Below, piece by piece: positions 24,672 to 38,535 of a DNA stretch of 64,000 nt. A model generated the notes under the pieces. That model saw only the letters and a list, made by a program, of their open reading frames with translations. It searched no databases and was not told where the DNA came from. The DNA comes from Tetrahymena elliotti 4EA (Eukaryota; Ciliophora; Oligohymenophorea; Hymenostomatida; Tetrahymenidae): assembly GCA_000231825.2 (NCBI GenBank), contig JH720299.1, positions 796,140 through 860,139 on the forward strand, in the 5' to 3' direction. Position numbers and translations under genes: made by a program. The first letter of the stretch is position 1; each line of letters opens with the position of its first letter.

Positions 24672-27600
24672 TTTCTGTCTTGTTTTGAGAGGAAAATATT
24701 GTTTGAAAAATAAATTAATTATTTATTGTATGAAAAATGACAAAATTTATTTCTGATTGACTGATAATTAATGAAGTTATTCAGATTGAAGCTATTATTC
24801 AGAAGAATCTAATTTTTTCTTTTCACAAATTAGAAGTAATTGCAAAAAGATATTTTGAAAATAATGATAATCAATTTTGATGGAAAGATTCAAGAATTGA
24901 TAATATTATTCATCATTAATAAACCTCCTCTATAATTAAAAAGCAATAGGGCTATTGTCTCTAATTTAAGATTAATTAACTTAATCAAATATGGATAAAA
25001 GCCATAATTAATAAAAATAAAATTCTGAGATTGGCTTGAAAAGAACTCAAAAATGATTTTATGCATAGTTTCTAATTTATTTTAAGAATATCTATGTTTT
25101 ATTCAATTATAATTTACTTTAAAATATATTTTGTTGAGAATATAATCACATTCTGATTAATTATGACAATTATTACACTGAGTATATTTTACTCTGAAAT
25201 AATGTAAATAAATTTATAATTCCTTTTTACAAATTAATAAACAAATATTTTTTAAAAAGGCTCAAAAATTAATTAACTTGAAGCTTACAATAAATGGAAT
25301 TAGAATTTTTAATTCTTATTTTGCAAAAATAATATTTTCACTAGTTAAAAAAAATAATACCTTACGCGATTATATGAAAAGATGAGTTTCTTTTCAATTC
25401 ACATTAGTGATTATCATGGGAAAATATTTATTTCAATTGTAGGGGACAAGTTACAATTGAATTAATTAAGTTAATCAAAGGAAAAGGAATTAGTAAAAAG
25501 AAGTGCTTTAGATCATTATTATTAATCGTACTTCTTCTTATTTGTGAGTGACAGACAAATAAATAAAATTAAGCAAGATTCTATTAACTTTGAAATTATT
25601 AGAAGAGATTATTCCTTCTTTTGATTATATATAAGAAGTAAAGAATCTAAATTAAAACTTGAACAAACAATTAAATACAATATCATACTCAATTATGGTG
25701 CTAATTTATTTATTTTATTGCAGAATTAAAATTATATTTTAAATAAATGATCTAAAAATTAACATTTTTTATTGCAGATATGAATTGCGATAAACAAATA
25801 TAAAGAAATTGAATAAATAAAAATAATTGCTTTTTATTCAAAAAATAAATTAGAAATCACCAAAATTAAAATGAAGTAGATATTCATATTTAAAATCTTC
25901 AATTTTTATTGATTTGATAATTAACAAAGAAGATAGTTTATTTTTTACCTTATGTGAAGGTCAGCCTATTGATCTAGGTTAGCTTACTTTTGTTTAAAGA
26001 GTGAATAAAGCTCTTTTGTTACAGATTAATATTTTTTTATCTTTGAGTAAAACTTATTCGTTTTTATCAGATCCTCAGGAGATTAATTAAAATTCTTATT
26101 AATAATATTATTTATGTTCTAACACTATATTAAATTTTTACTTTGACTTTAATTTACTCTTAGTATTTCATTTTTTTCTTTTAAAAGCATTTTTTAAAAT
26201 CTAAATACTCTTTTTGTCTTTTAATAAATAATTCATTCAGTTTACACTCAAAAATAGCGAATTTTCAGCCGTAATAAGTATTATAGCAGTCTGACGTAAA
26301 TGATGATAATTTTGTCTAAATATTAATGATAAAGCATTATTATTTCTTAACAAATTCAACTCAACAAAGCTTATGTGGTCCTTAATTTATCTAAAATCTA
26401 TTATATTAATACAATAAAATCAACTTTGTTTCTTAATTTGTTTATTTAATTTTAAGAAGAACAAATTTTAAAGCATTTTTATCATATTAATAAATTGCTT
26501 CTTCTTTGTTCATAAATTTTATTTTGATTTTTAAAGAACTAAATCATAAATAATAGGTCTGATACTTACCAAAGCAATTATAAATTCATCTATTTTAAAC
26601 CTAATCACCTGTCTGCTATTTAATAAAAGAATAGCAATATAAATTAACAAGGTATTTATATAAGTATAATGAGTCATTTGCTAGATGAATACTTAATTGA
26701 GAAAATTCTAATCTAAAAATAATCATTATAATAGCTCAGATTAAAAACTATGTTATATTTTTCTGATTTATTAAAAAATTAGTTTTGATTCAAGCTTTTA
26801 AATTTCTAATTTCTCAACTTTTTAGTATTAGACAAGATTAAAGTAAAATATTTTAGAATATATAAACTAATATATGAATACATAATAAAATATGTGTAAT
26901 ATTACTTTTAAATATGGGTAATTTTCACTTGAAAAAATAGAATTTATCTCATATAATTTTATATTAAAAAGAGATCATCTTATAATATTAATTACTGTAA
27001 CAAATAATATTATACTTCCTTGTAATACCAAAATTTTAATTTGTAATATTTTAAAAGAAAACAATAATTTAGTGAAAATTTCAAGATGTTTTTATTTCTT
27101 AAATTGCTCATTAAACAATAAATTGGTTAGTGAAGAAAATATTAGTTTATTTATATTTTTTTTCTTTAGAAATGAATTTGATTCAACCAAATTAAAAAAT
27201 TAATGGAAATTATGAGAAAAATAAGTTCATAATTATAAAATCATACTTTATATATTTATCTTTATTTCAATTTAATTGATATTTCATATATTCAATAAAT
27301 CCATTAAATTCAATATGAAATAAGCTCAAAGTATTAGAAAAATAATTTTAAATACCTTCATTCTTTAACTAAAAATATGTAAATTTACAACAAAAATAAT
27401 TTTTAATTAATTAATTGATTGATTGATGGAGAGATAAATAATTATAAATATCCCATTAAAATAGAAATTAATAAATAAAGAATGCATAAATATCATTAGG
27501 AATATTGGCAGAATTAATAAATAATATTGATATAATAATACTTCCTAAATAATTTTTTTTCTATTAAGAAATAAAAATATAATCTCAAAATAAATACTAC

Positions 27601-28249
27601 TTTATGTGATGATTAAATAAATTATTTCTTAACCATTTAATTAATTTATTGTTATCTTTATCGCAGTCTCCAGCCTCTATAATTTTGAGAATATTAATAA
27701 ATTATTTTGGTCTTAATATCTATCTTTTAAAAGAAGGCCTTTATTTATTATATGATATGTCTTAAAAGCTAAAAAATATAAAGTATGCGGTATTACATCT
27801 TTATTAAAATTAATACAAAATTGTATCTTTTTATTAGTTTAGTTAGGTAATAGTTAAAAAAGCTCAGTTTCATTTGTAATTAGATAAAAAAATTTCAAAA
27901 TATTCTAATAGACTGAATGAAATTCATCAATAATTTATTTTCAAATAGATTAACTTAGAAAGTTAATAATGAATAATAATAAAAATTGATTCTTTTATTT
28001 AGATCACAAAAAAAATTAGTAAAAATGTTTACTTCAATAGATGAACTTCTTAATTTCAATAATTGAAAAAAATTAATAATAAAAAAAAGTAAAAAGAAAA
28101 TCTGGTCTTATCAATTAATTATTACAAAATCTTTTTTGTGTGGAAAACAAAAGAATTTCTTGAAAAAGCTTTCGAAATCAATGGAAGAATTATTTTAATT
28201 TCACACAGATAATAAAAGAAATATAAAATCTTTAATATTATTTTAAATT
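24672..28249. other. AT-rich region between receptor-like gene and first kinase-like gene
   Basis: About 3.6 kb. It holds a weak candidate exon (25949-26124, listed). The 27600-28240 part resembles 45420-46010 and so is the 5' flank of the duplicated kinase-like gene. Otherwise I see only AT-rich sequence. Confidence 0.4.
25949..26124 (-). other. Possible isolated exon
   Basis: On the minus strand a coding-like stretch (S-P-E-D-L-I-K-T-N-K-F-Y-S-K, then V-T-K-E-L-Y-S-L-F-K-Q-K) runs 58 codons between an acceptor-like TTTAATATAG and a donor-like AAG|GTAAAAAAT. A neighbouring stretch at 26165-26255 (A-I-F-E-C-K-L-N-E-L-F-I-K) is also open but does not join in frame by an obvious intron. No domain recognised; with glutamine reassignment AT-rich DNA often looks open, so this is weak. 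Confidence 0.2.
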
Positions 28250-31200
28250 ATGACTAATTTAAAATAAGACTAAAAAATCTTAGTAGATGGTAAATTAGTT
28301 ACAGATGAGAGATTTAAAGAGTTTTAAACAACTTACAATAATATTTAATAAAAATTACAGTAATAGAATATTAAAAACTATAGCAATGAGATTAGTTTTA
28401 TATATTTTAAAATAAATTATTTTTTAATGCCAAAAAACTATGAAAAAGATAAATATTTACCAAAGTCAGACTAATTAAAAAATATTACATCGGCCCTTAA
28501 GAGCTTGTTTGAAAATCCTAAAGAAACTTTAGAAAAAAAAATTAAAATAATTGAAGAATAAATAAAAGGCAATAAAAAAATTGATTACGAAAACTGCTTT
28601 GAAAGCCAAAATTTTACTGTATTGACTAGTTATTTTGAAATGATTGAAAACAAATTTAATTAAAGACTATGAGATTCCTTACTTCAATTTTATGATAAAT
28701 TTGATATTATGAATGAGATAATTGATTCTAAAAATATTTAAATGATGACTCAAGAAAATGAAGATGAAATATATTTATATTTTCTTATACTTACATACTT
28801 ACTTTGTTAAATTTAACAAAATACAATTACCTTTTTATTAATAAAGAGCAAAAGCTAAGAACTACAATAATAAAAATTTAAAGCATCAATCATGATAAAT
28901 TCAAGTTAGGATATCTATTTCTGATGAAATTTATGATAGACATGAATGAAACGTGTTTTATTTCAGATGATTTTAGTTAACCTTATACACAAATAAATTT
29001 TAAATATGATAAAAAAGAAAGTACAGTCGAGTTGTTTAAAGATTGGAGCAAATAAAGGTATGAAGTATGTGAAAATTATATAAACAAAGAGTAGCTTTAG
29101 CTTTACATAGACACAGTTCAGAGCTATTTGATTATAGCTATCTTACCAGAAGTAGCTAGATTTTATAAATAAGATGAAAGTATCCCTTTTCAAGTAACAG
29201 ATATTGATTTCGGATATAACTAATAGATAGTCAGAGGAAAGAGATTATATTAGAAAAACTAAAATGATACTGCTAATAATATTAATTACTGAAAAGAATT
29301 GATAGTACATGAGATCAATGATGAGAGAGAAAATCAAAATTTAATAAAGCAGAAAGGAAAAAAATTTTTAGAAGAATTAAGAAAGTTTTAAATTAATTGA
29401 AATAATTAAAAATAACTATTATAAAAAGAAAATGTGATTTATTTTAAAATATGTCAAATAAATTTAAAGATTTTAGAGAGTGGTAATGATTTTTAGAATA
29501 GTGTATTGAAAAATTTAATAAATCTTTCTTCAAATTAATTAGATAAATCATATGTTTAAATATTGTAAAAAAGAGGTAAATATATCTATCACACATTATC
29601 TTATTTGTTTATTTATGAAGAAGTGATGCAAAAAATAATATTGAAAATTATGTAATCAAAGAAGTTTTTCTCAAATGACTGTTAAACTTAGCTATAAAAT
29701 AATTTAATTCTTTTTTTGAAATAAGAGTTTGATGTAAATACTTACATTAATAAAGAAGGTTTATTAAGAACTTTTTCTTTATAATCTACTGATGATTTAT
29801 TTGAAAAATTAAGAAGATATTTCAAAATTACCTATAATTAATTTTAAAATATAGAAATAAATTACCAAGAACCTAAAAATATTAAAGATATTGTTGATAA
29901 TCTAGAAATTATTAAGAAGAAATTTTATCGTATAATTGAAGATTGTGAAATTTTGAAGAGATAAAAATACTCAGTTTTCTAACTAAATATTGAGATTTTT
30001 ATCATTTAAATAAATTTAAATTTAGAACTCATCAAAAATTATCAAAAATAAATAAAAGAAATTTATGAAATAGAACATCTTGAAATAGGTCAATTTTTAA
30101 TTTATAAAGTAAATATAGATAATAAGTATTATGTAATTAAATAACCCAGTGAAAAATAATAGTTTTATAGATCAACAAATAAAAGAAATAAGTATTCTTT
30201 CAAATATAGCAAAATATAGTAATGATTTGATTTGATTATTAAATATGAGAAGCACCAAGTAAATGGTGGTTATTTTTAATTATTTTTAGAATACTTTATG
30301 GGATAGATGCAAATACTGGAATTCAATCACTAATGAGAAAGAGTCATAAAATATAAAGAAACAAAAATTGAATATTTATTTGCAAATAAATTAATTCAAG
30401 CTACAATATTTTTGCATTCCCTTAACATAATTCATGGAGATATAAAACTAAGTAATATATTGATAAAAGAAAGTGATTAAATTAAAATTATTGACTTTAG
30501 TGATTAAGGCTTCTCTGTTGAAGAAACTACTGGTTAAACACCAAATTTAAATAATGAAAAAAATATACGAAGGAGCATAAAAAGTGATTATATAGGTATA
30601 GGAGTAGTATTGATAAGGATACTTTATTACTCTAATTTTAATTTAAGTTGTTCATGTTAAAGTAATGAAATATGCATAAAAGAACTTCATAAAAAAAAAA
30701 ATGAAAAATAAATTGATAAAAAATATAAAAAGCCAGAAAAAATCAACAAATAATTTAGAAGTTTTAAGTTTACGAATTTTATTTGTATAAATTTTGAATC
30801 TTTTAAATGACTAGCAATTTATAAGATGCATTCTCAAGGAATTAACTGCTTTTATTGATATTTAAATTGAATGTTTAGATTGTAAAGATGATTAATTTAT
30901 AAATGATTTAATTATTTAACATATTTAAAAATATGGTGATGTAAATTTGAAAACAAATTATTCAAATTTAGTAGAAATTTAAATTGATCCTTAAAAACTT
31001 TAGCAATTCAATTTAAACTAAATTGAAAATCAAACTTAAGCTCTCTCTATTTCATCTGATTAAAAAGATAAAGATAAAATTGAAACCTAAAAAAAAAGTG
31101 CATTACATCAAAATTAAACTATCTAATAATTAAATTAATAATCTAAAGTTTTGCATGTATCTATTGAAGAATAAATGAAAACCTCAAAAAATGTCTCAAT

Positions 31201-31890
31201 AAGTTAAGAAAATATATAATTTATTGATCAAACTTAAAATAAAAAAAATAAAAATTAAGTTCAAAAAAAGGAAGTAAAATCCATTAAATTAAGTAATAAA
31301 TTAAGGTAAAATTAATAAGACACAAATAATATTATTTAGTAAAATTCATCTAATCAATAAAAAAATCATAAAATAATGAATCATGTCCTTAAATCAAAAA
31401 AGATTAAATTGAAAAAAAGGAAGCTTAATAAATGACCTAAATTGATAGTAAAAACTAATAATGTAAGCAAGAATATAAATGTAATAAGAAAGATTCATAC
31501 TAATAGACTACATTATCTAATAAATTAAACCCGTTAAATAATTAATTAACTGCTAGACTACCTAAGAAATTTGATAATTATGAAAGCTATTTTATGGAAA
31601 ATTTGTAAACAGAAGAATTTTATCCAAAGATTAAAAGATATGAAAATTAATTTTAGACATTAGTCTTTTGGAATCTTAGAGTTTTAAAAGTAAAATAAAA
31701 TTAATTAAATCAAACAAGTTTTTAAAATATTTGGTCTAAAAAATCTTTATCTATTTATTAGGAATCTTTTAAATATCTGCTAAAAGAAGCAATTCAATAT
31801 ATCCTATAAATTATGTTTTATCCTAAACAAAAATTCAAAAAAGACATAGGTTTAACTATTTATAAGTATTATTTAAATTATGAAAATTGA
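28250..31890 (+). pseudogene. Large protein-kinase-like gene, frame-disrupted (copy K1)
   Basis: Homologous along its length to 46019-49570, so both limits are taken from the pair (ATG 28250; shared C-terminal Y-L-N-Y-E-N then TGA 31888). The first frame stops at TGA 28670. Later blocks reopen in other frames: 28920-29290, then about 29420-30230 (some 270 codons of helical sequence leading into an N-lobe with Y-Y-V-I-K-Q-P, a plausible beta-3 lysine), then the C-lobe. The catalytic loop reads H-G-D-I-K-L-S-N-I-L, the DFG position reads D-F-S-D, and a subdomain-IX-like S-D-Y-I-G-I-G-V-V-L follows. A 5-nt tandem duplication (GATTTGATTTG) and a one-base loss in TTCAATTTTATG relative to K2 show how the frame broke. 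It ends about 600 bp from the convergent receptor gene. Probably a pseudogene, unless undetected introns or assembly errors account for the breaks. Confidence 0.65.
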
Positions 31891-32496
31891 AAATAAATCA
31901 AGTATGATTAAAAAATAAAAAAAATAACATCTCAACCTTTCAAATTTTCTTTTTAAGAAAATGATTTATTTGAAATAATTTAAAAAACATAGCAAAAAAA
32001 TTTAGTTCTTTACAATAAATTTAGTTCGATTTTTAAATAGTAGAAAAAAGGATAATAAATATTTTATTAATCCTTCCTATGCATTTTCTTTTTATTTTGA
32101 TATTTATTAAGACAATTATTCTCCATTTCAAAATATTTTTTGTTCAGAGTGTTTTCAATTCTAGAAATTTTTTATTTTATTCAATGTGAAATATTATTAT
32201 CATTTAAAAAATTTTTAATTTTTGCAAATGTTTAATATATAATCTAAGTAAGCCTATTAAAGAAAAATTTATTGTATTTAGTTTTATTTTAATTATATTA
32301 AAATCCAATAAAAAGAGTTATAATTAAATAAAGAATATATATATATCTTCTTTTTTAATAATTAACTTTAAAAATGAAAAAAGTTTACATTATGTTAAAG
32401 ATATTGAAAGTTAATTTAAATTGAGTAAACAATATTTAACTATGAAAAATATTTTAAAAAATTAAGAAAAATTAGAAAATTAAATTTTTTATTTAT

Positions 32497-35400
32497 TCAA
32501 TCAATACTCAGCCTTGAACTAAGCATAGGATTTTTTTACCATTTAACATTTTCTGAAATTTCTTGTAATTATAAATTTACAGTTTTTGTTAAGGCAGTAT
32601 TATTTGATTCAATGCTGATATTGAGTTTACTTTCATTATTTTATTAAAAGTGTTTTATTAAGATTATTATTTTAATTATTATTATTGTTAATGATATTAG
32701 TGAAAATACTATTAATAAGATAAATATGAATGTTGTAAATGTAACTAATTAGGTTGTGTCGTTAGAATTCAACAAAACTCCAAATATTATTATTATTAGT
32801 ATAAAGGTAATATCAAGAGATATTGTTGAGTATAGATCTATTGAATTTTTAAAAGGATTATAGATTTTTTTAATTATTGTTTCTATAATTAACAATCCTA
32901 CTAAACCCCAGATGGCATATTTAAGTATATCTTATGTTAAGATTATAACCACACAAAAAATTATTTTTTTGAGTTCTATAGAGAAAAAGTAATATTTTCC
33001 TAAAAAATTATCTTTATCAAAGTAAATAGAAATGATTGAATAAGATCTATCTTAACATAAAGTACTTCTAACTATTCTAAAAAACCATATTAATTAGGTA
33101 ATATAGATTAAACAAAAGCAACCAATACACATGAAATCTATCATTTCTTACTATGATTTATCAATTTTTATTAAGGAAAAAATCATGAAATTAGAATTTA
33201 TTTAAGTTGCTAATATAATGAATTCCATTTCAAAATAAAACCTAATTTTAGAATCTTCTATTTCGAATATTCATAAAAATGGATTGAAGAAGCAATTATT
33301 ATTAAGAAAACTATTGTTGAAAGAGGTATTATACTTGAATAAAAGTATCTTTCTTGCTTTTTCACTTCTAATATTGGGTCATGATAACTAACTATTTCAG
33401 TTTAAGATTGGTCTTCTTCAAGAATTCTTTTGGTTTAACCATATTCTCTAAATTTAATAAGATTTTTTTCTTTTTGATCAAGAAACCTCTGACTCTTTAA
33501 AAAAGATTCTTAATTGATTGAGGAATTTTGATTATTATTGTCTTTATTTAAGTCATATAAGTTATTGATATTATATTTTGTATAGAAGTTAAGAATGGAA
33601 TTAATTGATTACTTTTGATCATATTTTATGTATGATAAATATCCTGTTAATTGTTAGAGAAAGTAAGAATATGTTACTGCTGGACTGAGATTTAGGATAA
33701 GTCCTATAGATATTATAGGAAATCCAATAATGTTTATATATTGATGAGTACTTTATATCACATTTTGGACTTATTCTATTTTTTAGCAATCAGGTTCATT
33801 TGTTTCTAAAAAGTCTGATTTACATTCACATTTTTAAGTAGAGTGATTGTATTCACTTGTTGAGGAAGCACACTAAAGGTAATCTTTGGATGTTTTACCA
33901 CTACACTACTTGCAAGAATAATGACAAAGTTTACTAGGGAATTAATCTGGATTACTCAAATCATAAATGCTGCAGATACTAGAGTTTGAGCAAACTTAGC
34001 ATTGATCAGAACAGTTTAATGCACATTAATTATTGCTATCAGTAAATTTATAGTTATTGCAGTATTTACAACTTCCATTCTCAAACAAAAAACCTTCCTT
34101 GCATTTGACGCAAGTTCTCCCATCTGTAGAACACTACTAACAATTCATTTAAGGACATTTAAAACATTTGTTGTATGATTTTATGGAATAAAATCCTTCT
34201 TTGCAAGTACATGTTTGCTACCCTTAACTGTCAGTACTTAACATAGCATTTTCAATACAAGAATCGCAAAATGAACTGAATTAGCAAGTCTTACAAAGAT
34301 AAATTTAGCAAGACACACATTGAGTTCCATCAGAAGAAAATCCATAAGCTTTATTTGAGCAAATACATGATTAATCTATATTTAATTATGCATCAGATAT
34401 GCAGCTAGTACAACTTTTATTAAATTTGTTAGTACAACTTAGACATTAAATATCACATTACTCGCATAATCTGGTATTTATATAAAAATATTGATTAGAT
34501 TAACAGTCTAAAATACAAGAATTTCCTTTTAAGTAGTAGGGAGTTTAGCAGGCACTGCAGTTATCTTAACTTTCAGAGCAAGAGCTGCAACCTTTCTAGC
34601 ATATTTTGCAAGCATTTACTCCATTATTTACATCTAAATAAAATCCATCAAAGCATGAAGAGCAATCATTACTGGTAATACCACTACAGAATTTGCAAGA
34701 CTCATCACATTTTTAGCAAATTTAATTTTAGTTGCAATAAGTTGAAACTGGTTAATCTAAAGTACATGAGCTTTAGTAAAAATATACTTATTGAAAGCAC
34801 TGTTTGCATTAATTTGAGCCTAACCCTGTACATACTTTACAATTTGTAGCACAGCTTTAGCATGTGTAATAATCTAATCCATTTTAAAGTTAACAAAAAG
34901 CTCCATCAGGATTTTTATTGTAACAAGAATTATTAAACAAGTATTAATTTTAAGAACAGGAAAGGCATTTATCTGGGGTATTTTAACAAGTTAAACATCT
35001 AGAAGAATCACAATCATGGCAAATATTTTAGAGTAAAAACTAGTTATTTTTACATGCTGTACAAAAATCTGCAAAATTTAAGCATTCTTAGCATTAACTT
35101 AAATCACAAAGATAACAAATATTATTTGCATCACAGTATGTTTAGTTTTAAATAGAACTATAACAAACATTATTATAAAGAAATTAGTCAGAAACGCATT
35201 ACAAGCAAATTTATAGAGTAGAATCGCAAGATTTACAATTATTTATATGACAGTCTTAGCAAATGTGTTCATCATTATTACAATAAATACCATCTTTAAC
35301 TCCTGAAATGCATTAACCATTATATAAATAAGGATAATTAGACATACATGTTGAGCATTAATTTTAAGAAGATCCTTAACAAGTTTCACAAGTATCATAG

Positions 35401-36594
35401 CAAGATTAACAATCATAATAAGTGTTTTAATCAATAGTTTTTTATTAGCAAAATGTCTATGGAGGCTAATAAGACTTACATTATTTATTTTTTGGATCAT
35501 AATATTAATTTGATGGACAACTTGTGCATTCTTAAAAGCTGGGTCCAGTACATCCATAACAAAGAAGAATTACATTAAGAGCATTGATACATAGTATATG
35601 CTTAATATTCCTAAAGATAAATTTGATGGATCATTGTACATTTGAATGTTAATACTTGAACACAAACTTACACACTAATAATCGCTTCCAACCCCAGCTC
35701 TTATCAAAAAATTTCCTTGAGGACAAATTCTCATTTACAATTCAAATACGCTTACTGAAATCCAAGATATCTACCTTTTGTTATTTTTGATAACTAAATC
35801 AATATTTGAATTGCTAATTAAATTTGTGTTTTTTTATTGAACTCCAAAATCATATTCAATATCACTATGATCCTTCCAATAACTCAAACCATAAAATATA
35901 TTATCACTATCTTATAGTTATGTACTCACTTATATATTTTAAGAATTTGTTCCTAAAGAGAGAGAATATTCACCGTTTTTTTTGAATTAGAAAGAAAATA
36001 ACTAAGAATCAAAGGCAGGATCCTCATAAAATACCAAAGCATTAATATCTATTGATGACATATTTCCAGAATAAGAATTGCCATATATAAAGGTAATAAC
36101 ACTACCAGAAATTGATGAATCAAATTTAAATTGAGTTATTGCAAAAGCAATATTTCCTGAATAGCCACTAATAAAAGCACAATAACCTATGATATTTACA
36201 TTAGTATTGGATTAAAAAGTTCCTTCACGATCTAAGTTTATATTATTTATTTTTAATTAGGATAGTCAGTTGCTAATATTCCAATTTTTACATCATAGAG
36301 CATATGTCCTTAATTTGCCTCAATTTAAACAATAACCTAAGTATTTGAGACTGATAGAGTTTATAAATGAAATCCTACTTTACCTTTTATGTCTGAATTA
36401 ATATGCAGGATACTGTAAGTTATTATTGGAGTATTCAAAAAAGGTTTGGGAAATGTTAGAGTTTTTGATTCTTTATTGGTAGAAGAAGAAACTATTTAAG
36501 CGTACATAATTTATGCTCTATCAGATTGTCTGTATGTAAACTAACAATTTATGGAACAGATAAATAGGCTTAAAAAAAAGTAAACAAAAGTCAT
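32497..36594 (-). pseudogene. Type-1 lectin-like / Cys-rich / multi-TM receptor gene with four frameshifts (copy B)
   Basis: Paralogue of the intact gene at 39567-43628 and collinear with it. From ATG 36592-36594 it encodes a signal peptide (M-T-F-V-Y-F-F-L-S-L-F-I-C), then lectin-like domain, Cys-rich repeats, hydrophobic C-terminal domain and a tail ending S-R-L-S-I-D. Against the intact copy the frame changes four times: one base missing near 36250, one extra near 35606, one extra near 35562 and one missing near 33215. Each change leads to TGA soon after. Between these points long frames are TGA-free (over 2.3 kb from 35560 to 33220), so decay is recent or the breaks are assembly errors in A/T runs. 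The tail keeps K-W-Q-K-N-P. I call it a probable pseudogene. Confidence 0.7.
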
Positions 36595-37252
36595 TTTAAA
36601 GCAAAAATCTCTCATTTCTCTTTTTAATTATGTTTCTTATTGAAATTTAATTAAGGATGACCAGTTTTTTATTCAATTACAATATTATTTATTATAAGAC
36701 AATAAGAAGTTTTCAAAAATTAATACAAATCTAAATAATTATTTTTATTCCAAGTAATAAAATGAAAGATATTGTAATAATTATGACATTTTTAAATAAG
36801 ATCTAAATAAATTCCAATCACATTTCTGTCTGTTTTAAAATAAATATAAAATAAAATAAATAAGCACTATAATACCTCTAAATTTTTATCTTCAATATCA
36901 CTATTTAATCTCAACAAGAATTCATTTGTTGATTTTAACTAGAAATAAATTTTGAAGATTTTGAGATACTGAAAAAGAAGCGATTAGAGTATTGTTCTAT
37001 AATATTTTAGGTTTAATTTTAATATATGACTTACTTACTAAAAAAATTGTCAGATTAAAAGATATTAAAATTGATGTATTAATTTTGGACAAATTTTTGT
37101 TACACTTGAAAACTTTTATTAATAAATGATTTCTTTTTGTTTCGCATCATAAATTATACATAAACTCAAAAAATTGCACCTTATTGATTTAAATATAGCC
37201 TTTCTTTTAATAATATTATTGGTATTTTAATAATATTAAAAACAAAAGAAAA
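36595..37252. other. Upstream flank of type-1 receptor gene copy B
   Basis: About 0.65 kb of AT-rich DNA. Parts (37080-37200) match 44090-44200 and 51040-51150, including TTTTTGTTACACTT and GCATCATAAATT, so the block is a conserved module element upstream of each type-1 gene. It may carry shared regulatory sequence or merely be duplicated. Confidence 0.45.
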
Positions 37253-37924
37253 TCAGATTTTAATTAAGGATTAAAAATTTTTCTAATAGCTTTTAAGCTA
37301 AATTACCTTATATCTGCTTTAGATATTTACTTTTTATCTTTACTTACTTCTTTAATATATTTTATTACTGCTCTTATTAATCTCTATTTAAAAATTTTAT
37401 TTATTGGAAAAATAGTCTTAGATGCGAAATGCAAATTTAATTATTTTACAAAAAGAATAAAAAATATCTACTAAAACTTTAACTCTAAAATTAATAGATA
37501 TTTATTTATAATTTATTCTTAAAATAAATAGAAAAGCTAAAATAGAAATAGAAACTGATAAATATAAATTTAAAATACATTTTTTTTTCTTTTGTTAAAT
37601 AAATTATCTTTCTAAATTCTTTAAATTTTAAAGAAATAATAGATAATTATTAATGCTGATTGAATAATTTAATTAACTTGAAAGAGATTCATCTTTCTAA
37701 TTAAAAAATATAGCTTACATTATTTTTATTTATTAATTTGATTCTATCTCTCTTTAAAAATCTAAATTCTCAAAAAATTTGATAAATAGATATTTTAAAA
37801 TGCTCCTTTCATTTTCTGAAATTAATTCAAGCTCTTCCAAAAGAATGAAATTTTTAGTTTTATCCTTTGATTTTTCTATTTTGATCTGTTCCCTTTTATT
37901 TAGATAAAATATTAAAATTCTCAT
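37253..37924 (-). CDS. Hypothetical 223-aa protein of the receptor module
   Basis: In the ciliate code ATG 37922-37924 opens 223 codons to TGA 37253-37255. The N-terminal 115 residues are charged and helical (for example L-L-E-E-L-E-L-I-S-E-N-E-R), then I-L-N-L-Y-L-S-V-S-I-S-I-L-A-F-L-F-I-L looks like one membrane helix, followed by a basic, Q-rich tail. Related sequence sits at the same module position at 44400-44580 and 51790-51990, where the frame is interrupted by short insertions or tiny intron-like segments. No known domain recognised. Conservation of position argues for a real gene, while AT-rich composition argues for caution. Confidence 0.4.
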
Positions 37925-38224
37925 TCCATTTTTATCTTTTTATTATTATTTTCTACTTTAATATATTAGAAAAATTGTATAAATAACAAAGGAAAACACA
38001 CAATTATTATCAATTTTTTATTTAGTTAAGAAATTCTTCTAAAAAATAAAATTTAGCTATTCATTAATTTTAATGTATCTAAACCAAATACTCTCCTTAA
38101 TAATACAAAAAGGAGGTTATTTGGAATTAATAAAATTTAAAAATATAATAAACCTAACAAATTAATAAATTAAAAATGGTTATTGTATGAAATAGACCTC
38201 CATTTAAAAACTGTAAAATATTAT

Positions 38225-38375
38225 TTTCTCTAATTTCACCCGCTTTTTAACAAAAATTTCTAAGTACAGAATAGAGATGATAGCCCCTATTGAAAGTTTG
38301 GCATCATTTTATCTCAAGAAGTAATTGAGCAAGCTATAATTTTTGAACTCAACACAACTTTTTATTTAGGATCAT
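38225..38375 (-). pseudogene. Relic of the C-terminal membrane domain of a type-2 receptor gene
   Basis: Matches 52788-52918 of the type-2 gene (plus-strand words CACCC-CTTTTTAACAAA, GATAGCCC, GAGCAA). Only about 150 bp remains, with no open frame of note. It marks where the type-2 gene of module 1 used to end. Confidence 0.55.
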
Positions 38376-38379
38376 GGTT

Positions 38380-38535
38380 TTTGAATAGATGAATATGCTT
38401 AGCTTTCAAAATAAATATTGATATTTTTATCACTTAATCTATTGAAATATTGAACTCATCAAAAATTATAAAATACAAATAAAAGAAACTTAAGAAAAGA
38501 AAATCTTGCAAAAAGTTAGTTTTAAATTTATAAAA
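38380..38535 (+). pseudogene. Relic of the kinase-like gene (module 2)
   Basis: Resembles K1 at about 29965-30110 (ATAAATATTGATATTTTTATCA, then GAACTCATCAAAAATTATAAAA and ATCTTG). The rest of the kinase-like gene is missing, so module 2 lost most of it by deletion. Confidence 0.5.

Noticed and set aside
28925..28960. A possible 35-nt intron (GTTAGG...ATAG) that would repair the kinase-like frame
   Set aside because: Far shorter than the 52-214 nt introns supported in this window and with a non-GTA donor; other breaks in the same gene cannot be repaired this way, so decay is the simpler reading.
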